Source: Bacteroidales bacterium
GTDB taxonomy: Bacteria; Bacteroidota; Bacteroidia; Bacteroidales; Muribaculaceae
Length of the DNA stretch: 24,596 bases
Reading direction: 5' to 3'
Assembly: GCA_004557195.1 (NCBI GenBank)
Contig: SFER01000008.1
Location: 1-24,596 of the forward strand
Shown here: in pieces, positions 8,678 through 15,864 of the stretch
Numbering within the stretch: position 1 is the stretch's first letter
How the letters are laid out: every line of letters starts with the position of its first letter
Notes under the pieces: generated by a model
What the model was told of the DNA's origin: nothing
Seen by the model: the letters and a program-made list of their open reading frames with translations, nothing else
The model's database searches: none
Program-made: the position numbers and the translations under genes

Positions 8678-8708
8678 CAAATGTACGGTAATTATTGGAA
8701 TAAACAAA
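8678..8708 (-). promoter_or_regulatory. Bacteroidetes-type promoter for the secreted esterase
   Basis: Read on the minus strand, TTTG (8705-8708) and TACATTTG (8678-8685) are separated by 19 bases, a full -33/-7 match. The expected start site leaves an untranslated leader of roughly 20 bases before the ATG at 8650. Confidence 0.7.
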
Positions 8709-8781
8709 ACAATAGGGAGAAGTGTTTTATTTTTATGGATAGTTTTTTATACATAAAATGCGGAATTATATTTTTTTGTGT

Positions 8782-8789
8782 TATATTTG
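8782..8789 (+). promoter_or_regulatory. -7 element for the DUF4251 pair
   Basis: TATATTTG matches TAnnTTTG and lies 28 bases before the ATG at 8818. No TTTG is present at the expected -33 distance, so this is a half-match set in an AT-rich stretch. Confidence 0.45.
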
Positions 8790-8817
8790 CGTAGTGAACA
8801 TTAAATACCAATTAGAG

Positions 8818-9387
8818 ATGAAAAGATTACTATTATTGATTATGGCGATAGCAGTGACAGTTGCTGCTTGCGATGCCAAAAAAAAGAAATCGAAAGACGA
8901 ACCAATGGACTCGGCAGCAATAGCCGCAGCCAAGGCGCAAGCCGCTATTGATTCACTCAACTTCGTGATAGCCAAGGGCGCAATGGACAAACTTGAGTTT
9001 TTCTTACTTGCCGAGCGTATCCATCCCGATTCCGGTAGCCCGATAATCACCAACGACAAGACCAACTTTATAAAGGTGTATAGTTCAAAATCGATAATAC
9101 AAGTTTCGATTTCCAATTATAGCCATGGCGGGAATGGTCTTGGAGGACAGACAATCAAGGGGGCAATATCCAATCCGAAATTCAAGACCGACAAGAAGGG
9201 CAATTATCGCATGAAATATCGCATCAAGGGAGGCGGATTGTCGATAATGGTGGATATAGAGTTGCTCGCAGGAAGCAACAAAGCGATAGCGCAGGTGTTC
9301 CCCGATGATGCCGTAGGCTCATTTGAGATGCAAGGCACACTTGTCCCGCCCGGCGCAGTGGATAATGTAATTGAAGGAATGGAATAG
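8818..9387 (+). CDS. DUF4251-family lipoprotein
   Basis: A 189-residue protein with a lipoprotein signal: a hydrophobic stretch at residues 4-16 and the lipobox VAAC, with Cys18 as the lipidated residue. Lys-rich and Ala-rich linkers follow (about residues 20-45). The remainder carries DUF4251-like features: FFLLAERI, TNFIKVY, the SYSTEM-like strand SIIQVSISN, GGNGLGGQTIKG, the TDKKGNYR turn, and a final hydrophobic strand before LVPP. DUF4251 proteins are found in Bacteroidetes and have no established function. The start at 8818 is chosen because it gives a normal lipoprotein signal and sits downstream of a -7 element; the frame is open back to 8758. A paralogue follows 17 bases after the stop. 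Confidence 0.82.
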   Translation: MKRLLLLIMAIAVTVAACDAKKKKSKDEPMDSAAIAAAKAQAAIDSLNFVIAKGAMDKLEFFLLAERIHPDSGSPIITNDKTNFIKVYSSKSIIQVSISNYSHGGNGLGGQTIKGAISNPKFKTDKKGNYRMKYRIKGGGLSIMVDIELLAGSNKAIAQVFPDDAVGSFEMQGTLVPPGAVDNVIEGME

Positions 9388-9404
9388 ACGAAAGCAGATA
9401 TGTT

Positions 9405-9935
9405 ATGAAAAAAGTATTTATTATCATTTTCGCCGTGCTGATAGGCACTGCTGTATCGCAGGCGAAATCGAAACAACAGGCGCGTGAAGACTCAATTGAC
9501 TGTGTAAGAGCAATTAGAGCGGTTGAAAGAGGTTCGTTTGTCATGTTTGCCGAGCGCATTTCGATAGGCGCATGGAACAACATTGTGGATGACGACATGA
9601 ATTTCGTCGCAGTGAATCCCAAGAAATCGATGGTGCAACTCGTGCCGGTGATAGGGCACTTTGCCGGGGTGAATCTTCCCGGGACACAGTCGAACTACAA
9701 GGTAACTGCTAAGCCCTCGAAAAAGGGGGACAAAGGACCGGAGTACAACATATCCTGGTTTGTGAATGGCGCGTATATCAATGCGCAAGTGTTTGTAACG
9801 ATGTATCGCGACAGCAACGATGCAATGGCGGTTATTGCCGGGGCATACAGCGGACAAGATGTTACATTATATGGAAAAATATTTCCGCTTGAGCTATTCC
9901 CTGAAATTGCGGGAAGTTATGATATGCGAGATTGA
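9405..9935 (+). CDS. DUF4251-family exported protein, paralogue of the preceding gene
   Basis: A 176-residue protein with a signal peptidase I type signal (residues 1-20, ending VSQA) and no lipobox, so it should be periplasmic, whereas its neighbour is membrane-anchored. It aligns by eye with the preceding DUF4251 protein: an AERI block after a Ser/Ala-rich helix, then NFVAV, KKSMVQL, a Gly-containing loop, KKGDKGPEYNI, and a terminal strand before FPLE. The two genes are 17 bases apart, most likely a tandem duplication in one transcript that ends at the terminator at 9965-10001. The function is unknown. Confidence 0.8.
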   Translation: MKKVFIIIFAVLIGTAVSQAKSKQQAREDSIDCVRAIRAVERGSFVMFAERISIGAWNNIVDDDMNFVAVNPKKSMVQLVPVIGHFAGVNLPGTQSNYKVTAKPSKKGDKGPEYNISWFVNGAYINAQVFVTMYRDSNDAMAVIAGAYSGQDVTLYGKIFPLELFPEIAGSYDMRD

Positions 9936-9958
9936 TAGAACGCAATAGGGCAATAAAT

Positions 9959-10001
9959 AAAAAAGGTCGCATCTGCAGTAGTGCCGGTGCGACCATTTTT
10001 T
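9959..10001. terminator. Bidirectional intrinsic terminator between the DUF4251 pair and lon
   Basis: A stem formed by GGTCGCATC (9965-9973) and GGTGCGACC (9986-9994), with one T-G wobble, is flanked by six A on the left (9959-9964) and six T on the right (9996-10001). The symmetric A and T tracts let it serve both the plus-strand DUF4251 unit and the convergent lon gene, whose stop is 14 bases further on. Confidence 0.85.
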
Positions 10002-10014
10002 ATCATTTTACCAA

Positions 10015-12444
10015 TTATAAGTCGAGAGCATTAGGCACTTTCTCGTTGGTGAGAGCGATGTCGATAACCTCTTTCACCGTGCTCACATAGTGGAAGGTGA
10101 GCCCTTTGAGATAGGTGTCTTTGATGTTTTCGATATCTTTGCGGTTTTCCTTGCAAAGGATGATGTCGGTGATACCGGCACGCTTAGCCGCGAGGATTTT
10201 CTCTTTGATACCTCCCACGGGAAGCACTTTGCCGCGAAGAGTGATTTCGCCGGTCATTGCGATATGGTCTTTCACCTTGCGTTGAGTGAAAACCGAAGCA
10301 AGAGAAGTAGCCATAGTGATACCGGCAGAGGGACCGTCTTTCGGGATGGCACCTTCGGGCACATGGATATGAACATTGTATTTGTCGAAGAGTTCGTAGT
10401 CAATTCCAAACAATTCGCTGTGAGATTTCAGATATTGGAAAGCGATAACTGCGCTCTCTTTCATCACATCGCCAAGATTGCCGGTGAGGGTGAGTTTCTC
10501 ACCTTTTCCTTTAGAAACAGCCGACTCGATGAAAAGAATTTCGCCACCTACGGCAGTCCAGGCAAGCCCGGTAACCACGCCGGCAAAATCGTTTCCTTCA
10601 TATTTGTCGGATGAATATTCCTCGGGACCGAGGTATTCACGCACCTTTTCGAGCGAGATTGTCTTTTCAAACTCCTTATCGGAAGCCTTGAGACGAGCGA
10701 TGCGACGCAAAATCTTGGCAATCTTCTTGTCGAGTTCGCGCACACCCGATTCACGAGTGTAGGATTGGATGATTTTCTTGAGCACCTTCTTGGGGAAATC
10801 TATTTCCTTGGGGTCAAAACCATGCTCCGACAACTCTTTGGGAATAAGGTGCTTGCGAGCGATTTCCACTTTCTCTTCGAGGATATAGCCCGACACCTCG
10901 ATGATTTCCATACGGTCGAGAAGCGGTTGCGGCATCGTAGCGAGCGAGTTGGCAGTAGCGATGAAAAGGATTTTCGACAAATCGTAGTCGATGTCGATAT
11001 AATTGTCGTGGAAATGGTTGTTTTGCTCCGGGTCGAGCACTTCGAGGAGCGCTGACGACGGGTCGCCTTTGAAGTCGGCACCGAGTTTGTCAATCTCATC
11101 GAGGACAAACACCGGGTTGGAAGTTCCGGCTTTGGTGAGACCTTGGAGGATACGTCCCGCCATAGCACCGATATAAGTGCGGCGGTGACCACGGATTTCC
11201 GCCTCGTCGTGCATACCACCGAGCGACACTCTCACATACTTGCGATTGAGAGCATCGGCAATCGACTTTCCGAGCGAAGTTTTACCCACTCCCGGAGGAC
11301 CGTAGAGGCAGATAATCGGCGCTTTCATGTCTTTGCGCAACTTGAGCACAGCAAGGTGCTCGATGATGCGGTCTTTGACATTTTCAAGTCCGTAATGGTC
11401 TTTATTGAGTTGGTCCTCAACCTTTTTGAGGTCGAAATTATCCTCGGTATATACACCCCAAGGGAGATTGAGGAGAGTGTCGAGATAGGTGTATTGCACC
11501 GAGTAGTCGGGCGACTGCGGATGAACACGCTCCAGTTTGCGCATTTCCTTTTCGAAAGCGGCAGCAGTGGCTTCGTCCCAATTTTTCTCTTCGGCGCGAG
11601 CGCGCAATTCATCAAAATCCTGGTCGGTACCGGCATCTCCAAGTTCGTCTTGGATAGTGCGAATCTGCTGTTGCAAGAAATGCTCACGTTGTTGTTGCGT
11701 GAGGTCTTCTCGAGTCTTATTCTGGATTTCCGCCTTGATTTTAATGAGTTGAGCCTCTTTCGAGAGGTTGGAAGTGAGCGCCATAGCACGTTCCTTGATG
11801 TCGATAGTTTCGAGCAAAGAAGCCTTCACTTCGGCATCAAACGGGAAGTTGGAGCAGACGAAATTAATGAGGTAAATCGGGTCCTCGATGTTCTTGATAG
11901 CAAACAACATCTCCTTGCCATCATCGCCGAGGTCTTGAAGCATACCGATGGCAGTGTCGCGCATAGCACCAAGGATAGCTGTAAACTCGCGGTCTTTGGC
12001 TTTAGGCTTCACTTCGGGGTAGGGACTCACCGCACCTGCGAGATATGGCGTAGTGTATAAGATTTTCTCCAATTTGAAAGAGCCGCGTGCTTGGAGAATT
12101 ACATTGGTAGAGCCGTCGGGCAGTTCGAGCACCTTAACAATATCGGCGATAACTCCCACCTTGTAAAGGTCGTCGAATTCTGGATCCTCGACATGCTCGT
12201 CGATTTGGCAAATAACGCCGATAGGGGAATGAGATTTCTGTGCTTCAGTGATAGCATTCAGCGATTTTTTTCTGCCAATAGCCACCGGCATAGTGATACC
12301 GGGGAAAAGCACCATATTGCGAAGTGCGAGCAAAGGCAATTCCTCGGGGTTGAAATCGAGTTCCTTGTCATCGCTGTTTTTCACCTTAATTTCTGTTATG
12401 ATAGGCATTATATGTGGTTTGTCTGTAAAATTGAAGTCTGTCAT
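10015..12444 (-). CDS. lon: ATP-dependent protease Lon
   Basis: Lon is the cytoplasmic AAA+ protease that degrades misfolded and regulatory proteins. With the ATG at 12444 it has 809 residues. In order it shows an N-terminal substrate-binding domain beginning LPLLALRNMVLFPG, a coiled-coil region rich in Gln and Arg (TQQQREHFLQQQIRTIQDEL), and the AAA+ module with Walker A GPPGVGKT (Lys388) and Walker B VFVLDEID. The C-terminal peptidase domain has PKDGPSAG (catalytic Ser706) and GGIKEKILAAK (catalytic Lys749). The frame is open to 12504, but -7-like elements at 12490-12509 make that start unlikely. The ATG at 12408 (797 residues) is a second possibility. No CIRCE-type operator is seen upstream. 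It is a single-gene unit. Confidence 0.97.
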   Translation of the reverse strand: MTDFNFTDKPHIMPIITEIKVKNSDDKELDFNPEELPLLALRNMVLFPGITMPVAIGRKKSLNAITEAQKSHSPIGVICQIDEHVEDPEFDDLYKVGVIADIVKVLELPDGSTNVILQARGSFKLEKILYTTPYLAGAVSPYPEVKPKAKDREFTAILGAMRDTAIGMLQDLGDDGKEMLFAIKNIEDPIYLINFVCSNFPFDAEVKASLLETIDIKERAMALTSNLSKEAQLIKIKAEIQNKTREDLTQQQREHFLQQQIRTIQDELGDAGTDQDFDELRARAEEKNWDEATAAAFEKEMRKLERVHPQSPDYSVQYTYLDTLLNLPWGVYTEDNFDLKKVEDQLNKDHYGLENVKDRIIEHLAVLKLRKDMKAPIICLYGPPGVGKTSLGKSIADALNRKYVRVSLGGMHDEAEIRGHRRTYIGAMAGRILQGLTKAGTSNPVFVLDEIDKLGADFKGDPSSALLEVLDPEQNNHFHDNYIDIDYDLSKILFIATANSLATMPQPLLDRMEIIEVSGYILEEKVEIARKHLIPKELSEHGFDPKEIDFPKKVLKKIIQSYTRESGVRELDKKIAKILRRIARLKASDKEFEKTISLEKVREYLGPEEYSSDKYEGNDFAGVVTGLAWTAVGGEILFIESAVSKGKGEKLTLTGNLGDVMKESAVIAFQYLKSHSELFGIDYELFDKYNVHIHVPEGAIPKDGPSAGITMATSLASVFTQRKVKDHIAMTGEITLRGKVLPVGGIKEKILAAKRAGITDIILCKENRKDIENIKDTYLKGLTFHYVSTVKEVIDIALTNEKVPNALDL

Positions 12445-12489
12445 AAATGCTGTTTGTTTCCGAATAGTTTTACTCAAATGTGATTGTAG

Positions 12490-12509
12490 CAAATATAGTG
12501 CCAAAGTTA
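12490..12509 (-). promoter_or_regulatory. Two -7-like elements upstream of lon
   Basis: On the minus strand TATATTTG (12490-12497) and TAACTTTG (12502-12509) both match TAnnTTTG. No TTTG lies at the right -33 distance for either, so which one is used, if any, cannot be told. They support a lon start at 12444 or 12408. Confidence 0.4.
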
Positions 12510-12700
12510 GCCATAAAAGCGCAAATGATAAAATATTTCACAAATATTTATAGAATATGCGTAAAAAGTGATTATTTTCCTCTCCAAATTTGTAAAATAT
12601 TGTGGAGTTGTAGCAGGTAATGACAGTGTTGTTATGTCTTGCTTACTTTGCTTTGACGCAGAGACTTTATTTCGGCAGAGGATTGAGACGAACGATAATT

Positions 12701-12732
12701 TTTGTGAGTTTGGTTGCTAATTACTATCTTTG
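12701..12732 (+). promoter_or_regulatory. Bacteroidetes-type promoter for trmN6, almost abutting the start codon
   Basis: TTTG (12701-12704) and TATCTTTG (12725-12732) are separated by 20 bases, a full -33/-7 match. Only 6 bases separate the -7 element from the ATG at 12739, so the transcript is expected to start at or within a few bases of the start codon. Confidence 0.65.
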
Positions 12733-12738
12733 CAAAAT

Positions 12739-13467
12739 ATGAGAAATCCCGACAGAGAGACAATATTCAGATTCAAGCACTTTTCGGTTGCCAACCGCCA
12801 CAGTGCCATGAAAGTGGGAACCGACGGGGTGCTTTTGGGCGCTTGGGACGTTATGCCAAGCCCGAATGCTCCATTGCGCGTGCTTGACATCGGAACCGGC
12901 ACCGGGCTAATAGCCTTGATGATGGCGCAGAGATACCCCGATGCGGCTATTGATGCTGTAGAGATTGACAGTGTGGCAGCCGATGAAGCAGAGATGAATG
13001 TGGCTGCATCGCCATGGCGCGAAAGAATTAAGGTGCATTGCTGCAACATCGTCGATTTTGTCGCAAAGCGGAAATATGACATAATAGTGTCAAACCCTCC
13101 ATTTTTCACCGATGGGATTGTGAGCACCAATAACAGCAGGGCGATAGCGCGGCACACCGAGACACTCCCTTTTGGCTTGTTGATGACAAATGTGACGCGG
13201 CTCCTTGCCGACAGCGGCGTGTTTGCAATGATTTCGCCGGCAGAGAGCATTGACATTCTCGAAACCGAGGCTTGCGTCGCCGGGCTTTATCTGTGCAAGC
13301 GTTGCAATGTATTCACCAAGCCCGGGAAGCCGTGTCGCAGGATACTCACGTTGTGGAAGAAAGAAATCGGGGCGGTTGATGAGGATAACCTGTTTATCCA
13401 CACTGCCGATGGCGCATATTCGGAAGAATATACCCGCCTGACAGGTGATTTCTACCTAAAATTCTGA
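12739..13467 (+). CDS. trmN6: tRNA1(Val) (adenine-37-N6)-methyltransferase TrmN6 (YfiC)
   Basis: A class I SAM-dependent methyltransferase of 242 residues that methylates N6 of A37 in tRNA-Val1. The family signature start is present (FRFKHFSVANRHSAMKVGTDG), followed by the SAM-binding LDIGTGTG at residues 49-56, an acidic end of strand 2 (VEID) and the N6-adenine motif SNPPFF (Asn119). The C-terminal YLKF ending is usual. The ATG at 12739 is chosen because the earlier in-frame TTG at 12730 lies inside the -7 element. Only 3 bases separate its stop from the stop of the convergent dus gene. It is transcribed alone. Confidence 0.92.
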   Translation: MRNPDRETIFRFKHFSVANRHSAMKVGTDGVLLGAWDVMPSPNAPLRVLDIGTGTGLIALMMAQRYPDAAIDAVEIDSVAADEAEMNVAASPWRERIKVHCCNIVDFVAKRKYDIIVSNPPFFTDGIVSTNNSRAIARHTETLPFGLLMTNVTRLLADSGVFAMISPAESIDILETEACVAGLYLCKRCNVFTKPGKPCRRILTLWKKEIGAVDEDNLFIHTADGAYSEEYTRLTGDFYLKF

Positions 13468-13470
13468 ACC

Positions 13471-14394
13471 CTATCGAATTGAAGCCGCAAAAGCGTCAAC
13501 CGCTGCGCTGTATTTAGCAACCGAGACACTTTTCTTAACAAGTTTCAACACCTTTCTGTCGACAAATTCGGGAGCATATTCCCAATAAGGTTTCATCTTT
13601 GCGAGAATATGGGCATCGCCCTGGAGAGTGTCGGAATAGTAATAAAACAGCGAAGAGATAAATTCGAGCCATTCGCCCGGACTGAGCGGCGCGCCGCCGT
13701 TGTATTCTCGCGCCAAAGCCGGATTTGAGAGAAGAGCGCGACCAATCATCACAGTGTCGATGTTTTTGAATCGCTCACCGATGGCATCAATGCCCGCGCA
13801 ATCGAGAATGTCGCCGTTATACACAATTTTGCTTGACACCCCGGCGATAATGCGCTCGAAAGAATCGATATCGCACTCACCCTTGTATTGCTGCTTCCCA
13901 AGCCGAGCGTGGATAGTGATTTGCGATGGAGCAAAAGAGTCGATAAGCCCGATAGCCGCTTTCCCTTCCTCCTCCGATTCCATTCCCAATCTCATTTTAA
14001 AGGAGAAAGAGACACTGCCTCGCATAGTGTCGAGAAAATCGAGGAGCGACTTCAGCGCATCGGTGTCGGCGAGCAAGCCGCACCCCTTGTGCTTGCGAGC
14101 CACAGGAGGGTAGGGGCATCCCAGGTTGATATCCACCTCCTTATAGCCGAAATCGGTAGCCACGGCAAGCATTTCGCGCGTTTCGTCGAGCGAAGAGCCG
14201 AGAATCTGCGGCACGAGATGCGCCACAGTGTTGTTGTCGGGTGAGATGTCGCGAACATCCTTGCGTCTCACTTCGCCATGTTCAACTCGGAGGAAAGGAG
14301 TGTGGTAAGACTCCACTCCTCCAAACATTTTCTCGTGGGTGTTACGCCAAAAAGCGTTGGTGTAACCTTGTATCGGTGCTGATTGTATCTTCAT
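13471..14394 (-). CDS. dus: tRNA-dihydrouridine synthase
   Basis: A flavoprotein of 307 residues that reduces specific uridines in the tRNA D-loop. It begins with the typical APIQGYTN start and then shows DINLGCPYPPV with the putative catalytic Cys93, KHKGCGLL, KMRLG, TIHAR, a YNGDI strand and VMIGRALLSNP, which are the FMN-binding TIM-barrel signatures. The length matches the family; I cannot assign it to DusA, DusB or DusC. The ATG at 14394 lies 4 bases downstream of a -7 element, so the message may be leaderless. Its 3' end faces trmN6 with a 3-base gap and no terminator between them. Confidence 0.93.
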   Translation of the reverse strand: MKIQSAPIQGYTNAFWRNTHEKMFGGVESYHTPFLRVEHGEVRRKDVRDISPDNNTVAHLVPQILGSSLDETREMLAVATDFGYKEVDINLGCPYPPVARKHKGCGLLADTDALKSLLDFLDTMRGSVSFSFKMRLGMESEEEGKAAIGLIDSFAPSQITIHARLGKQQYKGECDIDSFERIIAGVSSKIVYNGDILDCAGIDAIGERFKNIDTVMIGRALLSNPALAREYNGGAPLSPGEWLEFISSLFYYYSDTLQGDAHILAKMKPYWEYAPEFVDRKVLKLVKKSVSVAKYSAAVDAFAASIR

Positions 14395-14398
14395 GCTG

Positions 14399-14406
14399 CA
14401 AAGTTA
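14399..14406 (-). promoter_or_regulatory. -7 element for dus, adjacent to the start codon
   Basis: On the minus strand TAACTTTG matches TAnnTTTG. The distance to the dus ATG is 4 bases. No good TTTG lies at the -33 distance. The close spacing mirrors that of trmN6. Confidence 0.45.
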
Positions 14407-14512
14407 ATCATTTTTGTTCGATATGGAATTTTGTGCCTGAATTTTATTTAATTTGTACTATTGTTTGTTCAAAATCACCCATTAGTGCCGTTATTAGATT
14501 TTATTAACGACA

Positions 14513-14520
14513 TAAATTTG
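14513..14520 (+). promoter_or_regulatory. Possible housekeeping -7 element upstream of the low-complexity protein gene
   Basis: TAAATTTG matches TAnnTTTG, but no TTTG is found 19-21 bases upstream, and the leader to the ATG at 14674 would be about 150 bases. It is listed as an alternative to the sigma-54-type site downstream. Confidence 0.25.
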
Positions 14521-14583
14521 TAATATATCGCCATTTTTCCGTACTTAGCAAAAAATAAATGAAAAAGCGGAATCGCGGATGTT

Positions 14584-14599
14584 TGGCATGATGTTTGCA
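14584..14599 (+). promoter_or_regulatory. Sigma-54 (RpoN) type -24/-12 promoter
   Basis: TGGCATG (14584-14590), four bases, then TTGCA (14595-14599) matches the sigma-54 consensus TGGCACG-N4-TTGC(A/T) with one mismatch. The invariant GG (14585-14586) and GC (14597-14598) are separated by exactly 10 bases. Transcription would start near 14610, about 64 bases before the ATG at 14674. Sigma-54 promoters need an activator bound upstream; an imperfect dyad at 14489-14509 is a candidate site. Whether this genome encodes RpoN is not shown by the window. Confidence 0.6.
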
Positions 14600-14658
14600 A
14601 TTCCTATTTTCAGATTAAACTTTATACAAGAAATATAGTCTAAAGAACAAATAACCAC

Positions 14659-14665
14659 AAAAGGA
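14659..14665 (+). promoter_or_regulatory. Shine-Dalgarno-like site before the low-complexity protein gene
   Basis: AAAAGGA lies 8 bases before the ATG at 14674. Such purine-rich sites are missing in front of most other genes here, so this one may indicate strong translation. Confidence 0.4.
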
Positions 14666-14673
14666 ATAAAGTT

Positions 14674-15819
14674 ATGAATCGAAAGTTACAAATTATCGCA
14701 ATCTTGATTCTCGGATGTCTTGGCAGCGTCGCCAATGCTCAAGACTACGATGATATCTATTATGATTCGACCAAGAAGACATCGAAACCCACAGTGGTAT
14801 CGACACCTACTTCGTCAACGACGGCATCTCCTTCGTATTCCTATTACGACAATTCATATTCCACAAGCGGCAGCACAATAATAAATGGTCGCGATGTGGA
14901 TGAATATAACCGACGCGGCGACTATGGCGCAGAAGAATATGTGCCGACCGACAGCATTGCCGTTATCGACCAAGGAGAACTCTATGAGGACTATGCATAC
15001 ACCACAAGAATACGCAAGTTTTACAACCCTACAATCATAGTAGAAACAACAGTGCCCACCTATTATGACGCACTCTATGCCCCGGCATTGGCAACAGCCG
15101 CTATTGCCACCGCATTGTCGCCATGGTATTGGACCGACTACTATTATTGGAACAGCTGGCGCCCGTATTACTCCTATTACGGATGGCATAACCCATGGTA
15201 TTATTCGTGGAACTGGTGCTCTCCTTATTATTATGGATGGAACTGCGGTTGGACACCCTACCATCATCACCATCACCACTATTATACACCCTATTATTCG
15301 CACCATCACCACTATCCCAACTATGCCTATCATGGCTCGAACTATCGTCCGTATCGCAACGACGGAGGTATGCGCCCGGTGGGACGTGTAGGCGGAGGTA
15401 GCGGCCGAGTTGGCACCGGTGGATACTATCGCGGTGGAACAGGCACATCGAACACCCAGCGGAATTATACACCCGGACGCACATCGGGCGGCACTCGTCC
15501 CAATCGTGTGGGCACCGGCACATCCAACAGCAACAATGGCGGAAGTGTGGGGACAAACTCAAACAATGGCGGACATCGCGGCTCATACACTCCCGGCAAT
15601 TCTGGCAACAGCAACAATGGCGGCACTCGCTCCAACAGCGGCTCGGGAAGCTATGACACCCATCGCCGCAGCAACACCCAGCGCGACTATCAGCCGAGCT
15701 ACAACAACGATAGCCGAGGCGGATACCGCAGCAGCGGAGGCTATTCGGGTGGCAGCCACAGCAGCGGCGGCAGCCGTTCGAGCGGTGGCGGTGGCGGACA
15801 TCGCGGCGGACGCCGATAA
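14674..15819 (+). CDS. Exported low-complexity protein, Tyr/Trp/His-rich centre and Gly/Ser/Arg-rich tail
   Basis: This 381-residue protein has a signal peptide (residues 1-22, ending ANA before Q23) and no recognisable catalytic domain. Residues 23-125 are Ser/Thr/Tyr-rich and acidic. Residues 146-215 are packed with Tyr and Trp and contain six consecutive His (197-202) and four consecutive His (210-213). From about residue 229 to the end it is Gly/Ser/Asn/Arg-rich, with repeated short units such as NSNNGG and NTQR(N/D)Y, and finishes in a poly-Gly/Arg run. This looks like a disordered surface or periplasmic structural protein that may bind metal or nucleic acid, but that is inference. It is preceded by a sigma-54-type site and a Shine-Dalgarno-like sequence, and is followed after 45 bases by the OmpP1/FadL-like gene with no terminator in between. 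Similar unnamed proteins occur in Bacteroidales. Confidence 0.8.
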   Translation: MNRKLQIIAILILGCLGSVANAQDYDDIYYDSTKKTSKPTVVSTPTSSTTASPSYSYYDNSYSTSGSTIINGRDVDEYNRRGDYGAEEYVPTDSIAVIDQGELYEDYAYTTRIRKFYNPTIIVETTVPTYYDALYAPALATAAIATALSPWYWTDYYYWNSWRPYYSYYGWHNPWYYSWNWCSPYYYGWNCGWTPYHHHHHHYYTPYYSHHHHYPNYAYHGSNYRPYRNDGGMRPVGRVGGGSGRVGTGGYYRGGTGTSNTQRNYTPGRTSGGTRPNRVGTGTSNSNNGGSVGTNSNNGGHRGSYTPGNSGNSNNGGTRSNSGSGSYDTHRRSNTQRDYQPSYNNDSRGGYRSSGGYSGGSHSSGGSRSSGGGGGHRGGRR

Positions 15820-15864
15820 TCACATTTGCAAGAAACATCAAAACACGCTTTTAATACTATTGTT

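Noticed and set aside
8758..8817. N-terminal extension of the first DUF4251 protein
   Set aside because: It would span the -7 element and place a non-signal segment before the lipoprotein signal.
11143..12060. Long open frame on the plus strand inside lon
   Set aside because: It is antisense to well-supported lon codons and its translation shows no family features.
12530..12600. AT-rich inverted and direct repeats (AAATATTT twice, CTCCA/TGGAG) as an operator or hairpin
   Set aside because: The arms are short and AT-rich with mismatches, so chance is a sufficient explanation, and no heat-shock CIRCE sequence is present.
15525..15820. Short repeats as a CRISPR array or DNA minisatellite
   Set aside because: The repeats are imperfect, irregular in spacing and follow the codons of a Gly/Ser/Asn-rich protein.
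15101..15841. Minus-strand Cys/Arg-rich and plus-strand Ala/Thr-rich open frames over the low-complexity gene
   Set aside because: They are products of the repetitive codon composition. The 14674 frame has a signal peptide, a Shine-Dalgarno-like site and the expected start; the others have none.
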